Below, in pieces: positions 1 to 8,725 of a stretch of 48,372 nucleotides of DNA; the stretch's first letter is position 1, and the number at the start of each line of letters is the position of its first letter. This DNA comes from Candidatus Fermentibacterota bacterium (GTDB taxonomy: Bacteria > Fermentibacterota > Fermentibacteria > Fermentibacterales > JCC-6), in the NCBI GenBank assembly GCA_014728175.1, contig WJMA01000012.1:1-48372 (forward strand), read 5' to 3'. A model generated the notes under the pieces. The model made no database searches and was not told where the DNA came from. It was given only the letters and a program-made list of their open reading frames with translations. Position numbers and translations under genes: made by a program.

Positions 1-177
1 ATCGGCCCGGAGACCCAGACCATCGACATCTACATGGGCAGTACAGACGTACTCCAACCGTTCATCGGAAAGACGATAGAGTTGCGCGGGAAAATAGTGA
101 CTCTGACCGTCGAAGGTCACGCCTTTCTGGAAATCTGGCCGGTCTCTTTCAGACCTCTTAGTGAGGATGATAGCTGA
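1..177 (+). CDS. C-terminal end of an unidentified protein (5' end outside window)
   Basis: Frame 1 is open from the first base to TGA at 175-177 and gives the last 58 residues of a protein. The fragment is polar with alternating beta-type segments (ELRGKIVTLTVEG, then FLEIWPVSF), as in a small beta-barrel or OB-like domain. I do not recognise the family. It is read on the plus strand, convergent with the sulfotransferase gene that follows. Bases 178-301 hold nothing I can identify. No start codon is visible because the gene is cut by the window edge. Confidence 0.45.
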   Translation: MGPETQTIDIYMGSTDVLQPFIGKTIELRGKIVTLTVEGHAFLEIWPVSFRPLSEDDS

Positions 178-301
178 ACTTTAGGTCAGGTCGTTGCCTC
201 AAGAATTTTCTATTTTCCCGGCGGAAGCCAGCGACTCCCGCTTACCATCTCTATTCGCCTGTCATTGGCTGCCCATTGGTAACCGATTCCGGCATGGTTG
301 T

Positions 302-1117
302 TTAGGAAAACCCCCATTGCCGAACGTCAACGCCGTATTCCTTACGAAGCCGTTTCATATCCGGGCCGAGCCTTTTTCTGATGATCTCTCTTTCCTCCGG
401 AGTAAGAAACCGCTTGCGCGACGGTAACACCAGGCCGAGTATCTTCCTGGCAATCCTTTTGATCCTTCCGGGGAGAGGATTCCTGAGGCCGGTTCGTTGG
501 ATAAGACGGCCGTAAAACCGCTGGGCTCCTGAGTGATAGGGCGTAGGGTTCTCATGCAACGCTCTCTCCGGCAACTGGAAGTAGTCTACCTCCAGGAATC
601 GGCAAGCCTTTTCCATGACATGCTCTGGATTTTCCTTGAGTTGCTTAAAATCAAGCAGAAGGAATCTATCTTTTCGGAATAGACGGCGGTAACGCTCTAG
701 CTGCATATAGTAGTTGCTGGTGTTGATGAGGTGTTCGTGCAGGATAGGTCTTCTGTGGGCCGCCCTCCGGGTGGAGTTGTAATGCGATTCTATCCGTTCA
801 AAGGGATCCCTGAGGATGTATATGAACTTCGGTCTGAGCCCATAATCCGCTATCCGTTCCGGGACTCCACTCATGAGAGGATATTTGGTGTAACCCGTGG
901 AAGCCTCGAGGGCTATCCGATGAACCGAGTCGTCGAATTCCCATAAATCCTCGTAACGGCTCCCGGTCGAATCAACCGCCCGTTGATCGAGGAAGAAATC
1001 GGGTTCCTTTACTCTGCAGGGACATATCTGATGATGCCGGTAAAGATACGCGTACAATGTGGTGGTGCCGCTCTTCATGGCACCTATGATCATTGCGAAG
1101 GCGTCTTCGGCTATCAT
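302..1117 (-). CDS. sulfotransferase family protein
   Basis: Predicted PAPS-dependent sulfotransferase of 271 aa, a typical length for one domain. The 5'-phosphosulfate-binding loop is near the N-terminus (GAMKSGTTTLYAYL, about residues 12-25). The 3'-phosphate-binding motif follows at about residues 104-119 (RDPFERIESHYNS). The C-terminus (LRKEYGVDVRQWGF) is typical of the family. The acceptor cannot be predicted. The adjacent O-antigen ligase and a second, broken sulfotransferase suggest sulfation of a surface glycan or lipid. Base composition looks more A/T-rich than the genes after 4.2 kb, in line with acquisition. It starts at ATG 1117; the gap to the O-antigen ligase stop is 78 bp, so co-transcription is likely. 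Confidence 0.85.
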   Translation of the reverse strand: MIAEDAFAMIIGAMKSGTTTLYAYLYRHHQICPCRVKEPDFFLDQRAVDSTGSRYEDLWEFDDSVHRIALEASTGYTKYPLMSGVPERIADYGLRPKFIYILRDPFERIESHYNSTRRAAHRRPILHEHLINTSNYYMQLERYRRLFRKDRFLLLDFKQLKENPEHVMEKACRFLEVDYFQLPERALHENPTPYHSGAQRFYGRLIQRTGLRNPLPGRIKRIARKILGLVLPSRKRFLTPEEREIIRKRLGPDMKRLRKEYGVDVRQWGFS

Positions 1118-1195
1118 ACTACCACCAATTTAGTTACAGAATGCGTACCTACCATTGGAATAGGCAATTCGTTTCGCACGGCCTATTGTGGTTTT

Positions 1196-2647
1196 CTATT
1201 GCGTTGACTTGACCCGTTTGACCTCCCAAGAGGCGTAGGCCGCCAGTAGGCCCATCGATATCCAGAAACCGGCGTTGGCCTGGGGCCAGTGCATCTGGTT
1301 TCCCAGAGTTTGATGGCCGAAGAATCCGAGCAGGCCCGCAGCCAGACCAATGGGCACCATTCCGCCACCTCTACGTAGTGCCTTTACCAGGGCAATCCCG
1401 GCAGCCACGAGGATCAACATGATAGCTGTAAGGGAGATTAATCCACCTTTGACCGCCTGGTTGAGGAACATGCTGTTTAGGCCACCGAAGTTCTTTATAC
1501 GAGCCTCGCTTACCGTGTGGCGGCCCTCCCAGAAGCTGTACAGCTTCGTCCTTCCCCAGTGGAACGGTAAGGCACCCCAACCCAAGCCGGACACCGGAGA
1601 GGAAAGGAACTGCCTTGCAAAACCTCGATAGGTAATGAATCTGTGCAAGATGGTCGGTTCCATTAGGGTAGATTTGGGGTTGGTGAACAAAGACATCTGC
1701 CTTTGAAAGACATTGGCGGTTGAAACAAGAACGACCACGAAGAGCATAAAGATAACCACGGGAATCCACAGCTTCTTCCTGAATCGCCAGAAAAGGGTTA
1801 TCACGCAGGCGATGGTAAGGCATATCAGTCCTCCGCGAGAGAACGTATATAGAGTGCTGAGAACACCCAGCAACACTGCGGCCAGGGCCAGCAGCTTCCA
1901 CTTGATCTTTCTTTCCTTGAAGAACAGGGCGATGGCGATTGGCACACCAAGTTCCAGAAAGGCCGCCAGCACGTTGTGGTGCCTGAAGAGTCCGCTGACC
2001 CGTATCCGAAAGACGTATCCAGTGCTCATGCCTATCCTGGAAACACCGGTCGTTTGAAAGTACTGGAAAACACCCGAGAAGGCCACGATCAAGATGGCAA
2101 CCAGATACACCCGTAGGAAGCGTACCAGCTTCTCTTTGGTATTGCAGAGAGTGGGGATGATCAGAATCATTGGAAGGAAGAGATAGATGCTGCTCGCCTC
2201 ACGAATGGCATTCAGCTGGTGCTGCCCATGATAATGGATCGAAACGACAACGCTTACACATTGAACGAGCACCGCCAGAAGACAAAGTTTTACGGGTAAG
2301 GACGGGATAAAGATCGGCCGATTCCATAACGCTCGATCAGCCAGGTAGAACATGAAGTAGGAAAACATGGCTAGGGTAGCCAGGGACGGATGAAACGGCT
2401 CAAGGTCCACCCATATCGAACCCAAGCCGAAAAAGATGAAAATCAGCGGGTACAACCAGGATTCGGGTCTTGGAAAAGCCAGAAAAAACGACGTGAGAAA
2501 GAACAACCCGAAGAACCCGATCCTCACCCGCATTGGAAACGCGGAGCGGAACCAGAGCATGAAAAGAATAAAAAGGGTGGCCAGCAGCATCCCCCACAAG
2601 ACGTACTTGAGTCTTTGGGCACCGTAGGTGATCTTTTGATGAGCCAT
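1196..2647 (-). CDS. O-antigen ligase / Wzy-type polymerase family membrane protein
   Basis: A 483-residue polytopic membrane protein with about a dozen hydrophobic segments. The long periplasmic loop between the central and last segments holds the region typical of Wzy_C/O-antigen ligase proteins (around SRGGL and the GLGWG segment). The family joins or polymerises undecaprenyl-linked glycans in the periplasm. The frame stays open to 2824, but the first 59 codons of that version are Cys/Arg-rich and unlike a membrane-protein N-terminus, so I place the start at 2647 (MAHQKITYG), which leads directly into the first membrane segment. It sits between two sulfotransferase genes in a small polysaccharide cluster. 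Ligase versus polymerase cannot be told from sequence alone. Confidence 0.8.
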   Translation of the reverse strand: MAHQKITYGAQRLKYVLWGMLLATLFILFMLWFRSAFPMRVRIGFFGLFFLTSFFLAFPRPESWLYPLIFIFFGLGSIWVDLEPFHPSLATLAMFSYFMFYLADRALWNRPIFIPSLPVKLCLLAVLVQCVSVVVSIHYHGQHQLNAIREASSIYLFLPMILIIPTLCNTKEKLVRFLRVYLVAILIVAFSGVFQYFQTTGVSRIGMSTGYVFRIRVSGLFRHHNVLAAFLELGVPIAIALFFKERKIKWKLLALAAVLLGVLSTLYTFSRGGLICLTIACVITLFWRFRKKLWIPVVIFMLFVVVLVSTANVFQRQMSLFTNPKSTLMEPTILHRFITYRGFARQFLSSPVSGLGWGALPFHWGRTKLYSFWEGRHTVSEARIKNFGGLNSMFLNQAVKGGLISLTAIMLILVAAGIALVKALRRGGGMVPIGLAAGLLGFFGHQTLGNQMHWPQANAGFWISMGLLAAYASWEVKRVKSTQ

Positions 2648-2974
2648 ATCCGAGTATTCCCGATGGTAGGGACGGGCCGAAAGCCTTGGTAAAATCGACA
2701 ACTTGCGCGAGCATGGAAACAACGCAACCCGAAGCGATGCAAAACAGGGATCCGACATATCCAACCGGTTGGCTGGAACACACTCGCGCGCGGATGTATA
2801 GCATCCCGCAAAGATTGGTGTCAAGCCAAACGGTGTGCTTCCTTACTGTTTTCTAGGACGGCGTTCTTGCTGATTTGCAGGGTGCCGTCGAGATCTTATC
2901 GAGCCGCTCGGAGCTATCCACCTTTGGTCCCTAGGGGCGGAAGTAGGATAGGTCACGATCGATGAATGGGCGGA

Positions 2975-3723
2975 TCAAAGCTCGTACCCCAAACGTTGCA
3001 GTAGGGCTACCGCCTTGGAGTCGGCTGTATTTTTTTCACGGCGCTATGCTTCACGTTTTTCCATCCTCCAATGGACTTGGTGTACATATCCTGCAGCTCG
3101 GTGTCCTTAAGCCAGGGGGCCTTCCTAACGGTATCGTGCTCTGCAAAGGAGAGAATCTCTTCACATAAACCCTCCTCGAGAAAGGCCATATTTCTTCCTA
3201 TCGCCTTCTCGAAACTCAGGACGAGATCCTAGTACCTGGCGGTGAGCATGCAGGGATCGTCGGCATGACTCGAGCCGGCGGAAACATCTCTCACCCAGCG
3301 CTCCTTAGAAACCCAGTAGGCATTCGGATCCTTCGGGTGCCTGGAGGTTATTACTTCGCGACCGTCTCTAGCGATATGAATCAGCCGGACTTTGCGCTCA
3401 TAGGTTTTTAGAATACTTCCGAAGAACCGCACGTTTCTGGGAGTCTTCTCACAGAACCTGTGAGCCCTGCCGAACAGCAGACGTTGCATTGGCAGGAGCC
3501 GGTACATGCGGACCCGATCCAATCGAGCGTTAGGCTCGTCGGACTCCAGGTCTTTTGGGCATAAGATACAAGTCTCGATAGCTATACAATGGATCTTCGG
3601 ATGGGCAGAGAGAATAGCCAGCAGCAGGGTAGTTCCGGACCGCCCGCAGCCGCCGATGATAACGGGTGGCTCGTGCAGCTTTATGCGAGCGGCAATCATC
3701 TTGGCCAGATCCTTGAAACCCAT
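2975..3723 (-). pseudogene. sulfotransferase pseudogene (in-frame amber plus frameshift)
   Basis: The N-terminal 164 codons encode a clear sulfotransferase: a 5'-PSB loop (GGCGRSGTTLLLAIL) and a 3'-PB motif (ARDGREVITSR). The frame is then cut by TAG at 3229-3231, inside the conserved 'RYEDL' segment (reads RY*DLVLSFEKAIG). The same frame continues as good sulfotransferase sequence to about 3037. A second lesion lies in the A7 run (T7 at 3030-3036 on the plus strand). Restoring one base gives a normal C-terminus ending LLQRLGYEL before TGA at 2975-2977. One substitution (GAG to TAG) and one homopolymer slip explain everything, so decay is recent, or these are assembly errors. Bases 2825-2974 hold nothing recognisable. 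Confidence 0.8.
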
Positions 3724-3861
3724 GGAAACTCAATCTTCAAAGAGGTTATACTGTCTCCAGGCATTCAGGAAAGCAAAGATGGCCTTGGGTTTTTGGGCTG
3801 TCGAGCAATTCCAGCTTCGCTTGTGGATTATGGATTCGAACTAGAATGCGTGGATCGCTGT

Positions 3862-3936
3862 ATGGTGGCCCCGACACGATTTCCTTCGACTCGCTACGCT
3901 CGCTCAGGATAAGCTCACTGTGGCCTACGGTTTAGG
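3862..3936 (-). pseudogene. degenerate tRNA-Arg 3' half with a repeat inserted in the T-arm
   Basis: Two blocks copy the intact tRNA-Arg at 4070-4146. Bases 3862-3881 match 4069-4088 with one mismatch (CCA end, acceptor and T-stem). Bases 3919-3936 match 4095-4112 exactly (18 nt: variable loop and anticodon arm, CCT anticodon kept). The T-loop bases between them are replaced by about 37 nt (3882-3918) containing TTCGACTCGCTACGCTCGCT, a partly palindromic sequence of a kind I recall as a dispersed intergenic repeat in many bacterial genomes. The D-arm and 5' acceptor strand are missing. It lies in the 346-bp gap 3724-4069, which otherwise holds only a hairpin at 4005-4031. Confidence 0.7.
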
Positions 3937-4004
3937 TGACCGAGACGACAAACCTATCACCTTGCCGAGGGACACGAGCTGCATTTCCCGTGAATGGCGC
4001 GAGT

Positions 4005-4031
4005 AAACCGCCGCCTTGTATTGGGCGGTTT
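4005..4031 (-). terminator. hairpin downstream of tRNA-Arg, possible terminator
   Basis: AAACCGCC (4005-4012) and GGCGGTTT (4024-4031) form an 8-bp stem with an 11-nt loop, 38 bp beyond the 3' end of the minus-strand tRNA-Arg. No strong T-run follows, so termination is only a guess. Confidence 0.3.
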
Positions 4032-4069
4032 CCAGGAGCAACTGGATTCTAGTGTGAGGAATTCGTGAA

Positions 4070-4146
4070 TGGTGCCCCCGACACGATTCGAACGTGTGGC
4101 CTACGGTTTAGGAAACCGCCGCTCTATCCTACTGAGCTACGGGGGC
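4070..4146 (-). tRNA. tRNA-Arg (anticodon CCT)
   Basis: The minus strand folds as a normal 77-nt tRNA: acceptor GCCCCCG/CGGGGGC, D-arm GCTC...GAGC, anticodon stem GCGGT/ACCGT with loop TTCCTAA (anticodon CCT), T-arm ACACG-TTCGAAT-CGTGT, discriminator A and an encoded CCA. It decodes AGG, which is common in this genome. A well-matched promoter lies just upstream at 4175-4203. Its 3' end faces the polysaccharide genes at 0-3.7 kb, and a damaged copy of its 3' half lies 130 bp further on. That is the geometry of a tRNA used as an integration site. Confidence 0.95.
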
Positions 4147-4174
4147 ATCCATCCGATTCTGGAAAGCAGGAGCA

Positions 4175-4203
4175 ATTATACCAAAGGTGCTTGTTGTGGC
4201 CAA
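4175..4203 (-). promoter_or_regulatory. sigma70-type promoter for tRNA-Arg
   Basis: On the minus strand, TTGGCC (4203-4198), a 17-bp spacer and a perfect TATAAT (4180-4175). The predicted transcription start is about 20 nt before the tRNA 5' end. Confidence 0.65.
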
Positions 4204-4213
4204 GCAGCCGTTG

Positions 4214-5311
4214 CTATTTCAGTAAATAGACTCTCGCGTAATCATCCGGATTTGGTTCCCATGCGACTACGCCGTGCTCGGTGACGTAAATCCTGGTGTA
4301 AACCGTGTCCGGGAAGGCCTCTGTGTAGGCTTCCCCGATCCTTTCGCCGTCCGGAGAGAATAAGTCCCAGCGGTACGACTCGCTGGGGCCCATCTGGGCC
4401 CAGACGTTGCCCAGGGAATCGACGCCCAGCCTTTCGACCTGGGGACACATTTCGGGTGTATCACCCATCTTCTGCTCGGAGTTACCGTCACCGTCCGTCA
4501 CCATGAATCTGGCTATGGGAATGTATAGAGGTCTTTTCAGGTCTTCCCAAGGAAGGTGCACGCGCTCCGATTCTATGGTGTCCACCGGTTCGCCTTCCAA
4601 GTTGTAGACCTCTATACGGTAGTCGGGGCTACACATCCTGGAGATGTACAGGTTGCCGCTCGGGCCGGAGGCGACCGCCAGGTAACCCGGCTTGAAGTCG
4701 TAGTCCTCCTGGCCGAAGGTAAACGAATGCCGGAATGGCGTAGAGTAGCTTTCCTCATCCATTCCCCGGTACACGTTGACCTCGTAACCCATCTTGTAGC
4801 CGTCCTCGGTTTGATACGTTGGGCAGGAGTAGAGCACGAAGCAGCTGTCCGAGATCGACGTCATACCCATGGGCATCTCGAGGCCTGGATTGCGCCTGCT
4901 TCCAAGATATTCGCCGCGTTGATCGAAGAAGGACACGTTGGTTCCCATCCAATCGAACACCGCATACCTGCCGTCGCCCAGAACGGTCATCTCGTAGGGC
5001 ATCTGGAACGTTCCCGGCGCCTCTCCCAGACCACCGAAGCTGCGCACGAATTCGCAGTCGCTGTCGAACACGGAAACCTTTCCCGTGCTTCCGTCCAGTA
5101 CGGCGACCCCACCTCCGGGAAGGGGACAGGCTTTGGTTATTCGACCGAGCATGTAGCAGCTGTCTCCCACCAGAACACCTATCGAGTCCCGCACCACAAG
5201 GGTATCGATGGTTATGGGTGGAACAACCGTTTCTTCTTCCTCCGACGGTCGGCCGCAGGAAAGCAGCAGAAATGGAACGACCGCCAGGAAGGCGATTGCT
5301 CTCCGGGTCAT
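4214..5311 (-). CDS. 6-bladed beta-propeller (NHL-like) lipoprotein
   Basis: A 365-residue lipoprotein. The signal peptide MTRRAIAFLAVVPFLLLSC ends in a lipobox (LLSC), which places it on a membrane after processing. The body has repeated beta-propeller blades of the kind 'GGGVAVLDGSTGKVSVFDSDCEFVRSF', 'DGRYAVFDWMGTNVSFFD', 'SGNLYISRM...RIEVYNLEGEPV' and 'LGNVWAQM', typical of 6-bladed propeller (NHL/BF3170-like) proteins in FCB-type bacteria. Ligand unknown. The start is ATG 5311, one base after the hemW stop (TAG-c-ATG), which argues for translational coupling and against the upstream in-frame ATG at 5341. It is the last gene of the lapA-lepA-hemW operon; no functional link to them is evident. 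Confidence 0.75.
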   Translation of the reverse strand: MTRRAIAFLAVVPFLLLSCGRPSEEEETVVPPITIDTLVVRDSIGVLVGDSCYMLGRITKACPLPGGGVAVLDGSTGKVSVFDSDCEFVRSFGGLGEAPGTFQMPYEMTVLGDGRYAVFDWMGTNVSFFDQRGEYLGSRRNPGLEMPMGMTSISDSCFVLYSCPTYQTEDGYKMGYEVNVYRGMDEESYSTPFRHSFTFGQEDYDFKPGYLAVASGPSGNLYISRMCSPDYRIEVYNLEGEPVDTIESERVHLPWEDLKRPLYIPIARFMVTDGDGNSEQKMGDTPEMCPQVERLGVDSLGNVWAQMGPSESYRWDLFSPDGERIGEAYTEAFPDTVYTRIYVTEHGVVAWEPNPDDYARVYLLK

Positions 5312-5312
5312 G

Positions 5313-6488
5313 CTAGGATTCCATGTGTTCGGATAGGTCACGGGCCATACCGTCGGCGAAGAGCATGCCCTTCACGGTCGGTCTTATCCGGTCCTCTTCG
5401 ATGGTTAGCATTCCCTGGTTCCGAAGTTGCTCCAGATGCTCCCTGCCCTGGGGTGTGATTTCCAACCCCGTTTTTGCCGCAACTTCCCTCAGGTTCACGC
5501 CGTCTTTTATCCTCAGGCCGAGCATAAGCAGCTCCAGGGCCATCTGCATGGCCGTCAGGGTTTCCCTTTCTTCGGTGGGTGGCCGGCCCTGCTTTAGCAT
5601 CTCCACGTACCGGGCGTTGTCCGAGACGTTCCACCAACGATCGCGATTGCCGTCGAAGCTGTGGGCGGAGGGCCCCAGGCCATGGTACGGAGAAAGCCTC
5701 CAGTAGCAGAAGTTGTGCACGGAGGTATTGTCCTCGCCCAGGGCGTAATTGGACACCTCATAGTGCAAGTAACCATTGGAGGTGAGCATCTCGTGGGCCA
5801 GAAGGTACATCTCTTTGCACACGTCTTCGTCGGGCTTCTTGACCACTCCCACCTTGTGCAGCCCCGCCATCTCGGTACCCTCGTCCAGAGATAGCTCGTA
5901 GCAGGATACGTGCTCCGGCGCTATGTCTATCGCCTTCTGTAGATCCTCGCGGAACATCTCCAGGGTCTGGTCGGGGATGCCGTAGATCAGATCGAAGCTC
6001 AGTCTTTGGAAACCGACCTTCCGCCCGGTCCTTATGGTCTGCACGGCCTCCTGGGCGGTGTGAGGCCTGCCCAGTATACGCAGGCTGACGTCTCGAAGCG
6101 ATTGAACGCCAACGCTCAGCCTGTCGAAACCCGCTTCCAGGAGCTCCCCCAGATGCAGCTCGTTGCTGGTGGCAGGATTGGTCTCGATGGTCGACTCTAT
6201 CACCCCCGAGGTATCCAGATGGCGGTCGGTTACTTCACGGAGCCTCTTCCACTTGGACGGCTCCAGAAGAGTGGGCGTACCTCCCCCGACGTAGAACGTA
6301 CGTAAGGGAAGGCCCTCGGGAACGTGCTCGGTCAGCTCTCGCAGAAGGCTTTCGAAGTATCTTTCCTCGGCTTGGTTATCATGGCGGTCGGAGAAGAAAG
6401 AGCAGTATCTGCACTTCCTCAGGCAGAACGGGAAGTGGAAGTACAGGCCGTACTCGGTCTTCTCAGCTTCTGACGCTTGCTCGGACAT
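5313..6488 (-). CDS. hemW: HemW-type radical SAM protein (heme chaperone, coproporphyrinogen oxidase-like)
   Basis: A 391-residue radical SAM protein. The cluster motif CLRKCRYC (Cys22, Cys26, Cys29) is the CX3CX2C form followed by aromatic residues as in HemW. It is followed by the YVGGGTPT motif, the TIETNP segment, SVGVQS and DLIYGIPDQT, all hallmarks of the HemN/HemW family, and a C-terminal HemN_C-type winged region. HemW binds heme and delivers it to haemoproteins; it lacks the longer N-terminus of true HemN. The gene follows lepA by 12 bp, a very common pairing in bacteria, which supports HemW over HemN. Start ATG 6488. Confidence 0.9.
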   Translation of the reverse strand: MSEQASEAEKTEYGLYFHFPFCLRKCRYCSFFSDRHDNQAEERYFESLLRELTEHVPEGLPLRTFYVGGGTPTLLEPSKWKRLREVTDRHLDTSGVIESTIETNPATSNELHLGELLEAGFDRLSVGVQSLRDVSLRILGRPHTAQEAVQTIRTGRKVGFQRLSFDLIYGIPDQTLEMFREDLQKAIDIAPEHVSCYELSLDEGTEMAGLHKVGVVKKPDEDVCKEMYLLAHEMLTSNGYLHYEVSNYALGEDNTSVHNFCYWRLSPYHGLGPSAHSFDGNRDRWWNVSDNARYVEMLKQGRPPTEERETLTAMQMALELLMLGLRIKDGVNLREVAAKTGLEITPQGREHLEQLRNQGMLTIEEDRIRPTVKGMLFADGMARDLSEHMES

Positions 6489-6500
6489 GGCGATTCGATC

Positions 6501-8300
6501 CTAATCCTCGTGCTTCAGCACCGCAAGGAAGGCCCGTTGTGGGATCTCCACCTGCCCCACCATCTTCATCCTTTTCTTACCTTCCTTCTGCCTTTCCAGG
6601 AGCTTGCGCTTGCGGGTGACGTCTCCGCCGTAACACTTCGCCGTTACGTCCTTGCGTAGCGCGCGTATGGTCTCCCGGGCTATGATCTCTCCTCCTATCG
6701 CCCCCTGAATAGGGACCTTGAACTGGTGGGGCGGAATCTCCTCCTTCAATCTCTTGCATGCGTTACGGGCCCAGGAATAGGCGTTGTCGCGGTGGACCAG
6801 CATGGATAGCGCCTCCACCCTACGTTTGTTGACCAGTATGTCGACCTTCACCAGGTCGGTGGGCTTATAACCCGCCGGCTCGTAGTCCAACGACCCGTAG
6901 CCCTGGGTGATGGACTTCAACTTGTCGTAGAAATCGTAGACCACCTCCGCCAGGGGAAGCTCAGCCGTCAGCTCCACCCTCTTGGTGCCTATATAGAGGT
7001 TCCTGTAGTTGTCCGCCCTTCTGTTCATGAGAAGCTCAGTCACCGGGCCGATATATTTATCCGGCATAATTATGGATGCCTTTATGTAGGGTTCCTCGGA
7101 CTTTCGTATCTGCGCCGGATCTGGATACAGCAGCGGGTTATCCACCTCGATGGTCTCGCCGTCGGTCATGGTAACCCGGTACAGCACGGTGGGAGCGGTC
7201 AGAACCAGGGACATGTCGAACTCCCTCTCCAGACGCTCCTGCACCACCTCCAGGTGAAGCATTCCCAGGAATCCGCAGCGGAAGCCGAAACCCAGCCCTG
7301 CCGACGAGACCTTCTCGAAGGTAAGAGAGGCGTCGTTGAGCTTAAGGCGGTTCATGGCCGCCACCAGATCGTTGTAGTGCTCTGTGGAAACCGGGAAGAT
7401 CGAGGAGAATACCATCGGTTTGGCCTCCTCGTACCCCGGTAGCGGTTGCTGGGCCGGATGGTCGGCATCGGTGATGGTATCTCCCGACCGAACGTCCTCC
7501 ACGGACTTGATGCCGCTTATGAGGTAACCGACCTCGCCGGCGTATAGCTCGGGGGTCGGCACCCTGCTAATGCCCAGATGGCCGATCTCCTCGGCGGTGT
7601 AGTTCCTGCCGGTTGCCATAAGACGCACGCTCTGGCCCTTGGCCATGGTACCGTCCTCTATCCGGAAGTAGACCACCACCCCCCTGAACTCGTCGAAGAA
7701 GCTGTCGAAGACCCGCGCCCGCAGAGGAGCTTCGGGATCACCCTTCGGCGGAGGTATTCTCTCCACCAGCGTGGACAGGAGCTCGGGTACCCCTTCACCG
7801 GTCTTGGCGGAGATCAGAACGGCGCTGTCCACGTCCAGACCCAGCTCGTTCTCTATCTCCAGCAGAACCTCGTCCATGTTGGCGGACGGAAGATCGATCT
7901 TGTTTACGACCGGGATGATCCGCAGGTCCTGCTCCATCGCCTTGTACAGGTTACCCACGGTCTGAGCCTCCACGCCCTGGGCGGCGTCGACCACCAGCAA
8001 GGCACCCTCGCAACAGGCCAGGGCTCTAGAGACCTCGTAGGAGAAGTCCACGTGACCGGGGGTGTCGATCAGGTTGAGGGTGTACTCGGTGCCATCGTCC
8101 GCCGGGTAGCGCATGGTGACCGCGGAACTCTTTATGGTGATCCCCCGCTCCTGCTCTATATCCATTGTGTCCAGCATCAGGTCGTGGAACTCCCTGTCCG
8201 ACACGGTTTGGGTCAGCTGAAGCAGCCTGTCGGCAAGTGTGGACTTGCCGTGATCGATATGGGCTATAATGGAGAAGTTACGTATAGTTTTTCGTTCCAT
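6501..8300 (-). CDS. lepA: elongation factor 4 (LepA), ribosome back-translocating GTPase
   Basis: The 599-residue product is the standard EF4 length. The G1 motif is HIDHGKST (residues 14-21), with DTPGHVDF (G3) and NKIDLP (G4). The EF4-specific C-terminal domain is present (KVDILVNKRRVEALS, ARNACKRLKEEIPPHQFKVPIQGAIGG split over the region), ending in the lysine-rich RKRKLLERQKEGKKRMK tail that contacts tRNA. EF4 acts on stalled or mistranslocated ribosomes and in 30S biogenesis. It follows the LapA-like gene by 24 bp and precedes hemW by 12 bp, so the three form an operon. Confidence 0.97.
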   Translation of the reverse strand: MERKTIRNFSIIAHIDHGKSTLADRLLQLTQTVSDREFHDLMLDTMDIEQERGITIKSSAVTMRYPADDGTEYTLNLIDTPGHVDFSYEVSRALACCEGALLVVDAAQGVEAQTVGNLYKAMEQDLRIIPVVNKIDLPSANMDEVLLEIENELGLDVDSAVLISAKTGEGVPELLSTLVERIPPPKGDPEAPLRARVFDSFFDEFRGVVVYFRIEDGTMAKGQSVRLMATGRNYTAEEIGHLGISRVPTPELYAGEVGYLISGIKSVEDVRSGDTITDADHPAQQPLPGYEEAKPMVFSSIFPVSTEHYNDLVAAMNRLKLNDASLTFEKVSSAGLGFGFRCGFLGMLHLEVVQERLEREFDMSLVLTAPTVLYRVTMTDGETIEVDNPLLYPDPAQIRKSEEPYIKASIIMPDKYIGPVTELLMNRRADNYRNLYIGTKRVELTAELPLAEVVYDFYDKLKSITQGYGSLDYEPAGYKPTDLVKVDILVNKRRVEALSMLVHRDNAYSWARNACKRLKEEIPPHQFKVPIQGAIGGEIIARETIRALRKDVTAKCYGGDVTRKRKLLERQKEGKKRMKMVGQVEIPQRAFLAVLKHED

Positions 8301-8324
8301 GCGTTTCCCGTTCCCGAGGCAACT

Positions 8325-8564
8325 CTAGCTCGGGGATTGCTTCTTGGGAGCCGGCTTCCCCTTGCGTTGCTTTCTGTGCTGCGACAGCATGCCGGTGGCC
8401 ATGCCCACCACGAAACCCACCAGCAGGGTTACCAAAAGCAGGATTGCACGAGGTAACTCCAGCTTGAAAAACAGTATGCTGGTCGCAACCTGCTCTGTAT
8501 TCTGAAGTAGCACAATCAGTACGATCACGGCCAGGATCATGCTGAGTATCAGCTTGGCTCTCAT
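8325..8564 (-). CDS. LapA-domain (DUF1049) small inner-membrane protein
   Basis: 79 residues with two membrane segments (about 5-22 and 40-60) separated by QNTEQVATSILFFKLELP, the signature region of the LapA/DUF1049 family, and a basic cytoplasmic tail (QHRKQRKGKPAPKK). In enterobacteria LapA works with LapB (YciM) in controlling LPS synthesis; no lapB is visible here, so function is inferred from family only. It heads the lepA-hemW operon. ATG 8564 is preceded by an AGGGG-like Shine-Dalgarno sequence. Confidence 0.75.
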   Translation of the reverse strand: MRAKLILSMILAVIVLIVLLQNTEQVATSILFFKLELPRAILLLVTLLVGFVVGMATGMLSQHRKQRKGKPAPKKQSPS

Positions 8565-8725
8565 TTCACCCCTTTCATGGTGGCGCTTAAGCGTATTTCT
8601 TTTCTCTTTGCAGTGGCAAGCATAATATGTGATCGGGTCTCAAGATAGTCGGTTAACCACGAAACCACGCCCGGCAAGACCGATTTTGATTATCTTCGGG
8701 AAGCGTTTCCGGCAAGGAGGAAGAG

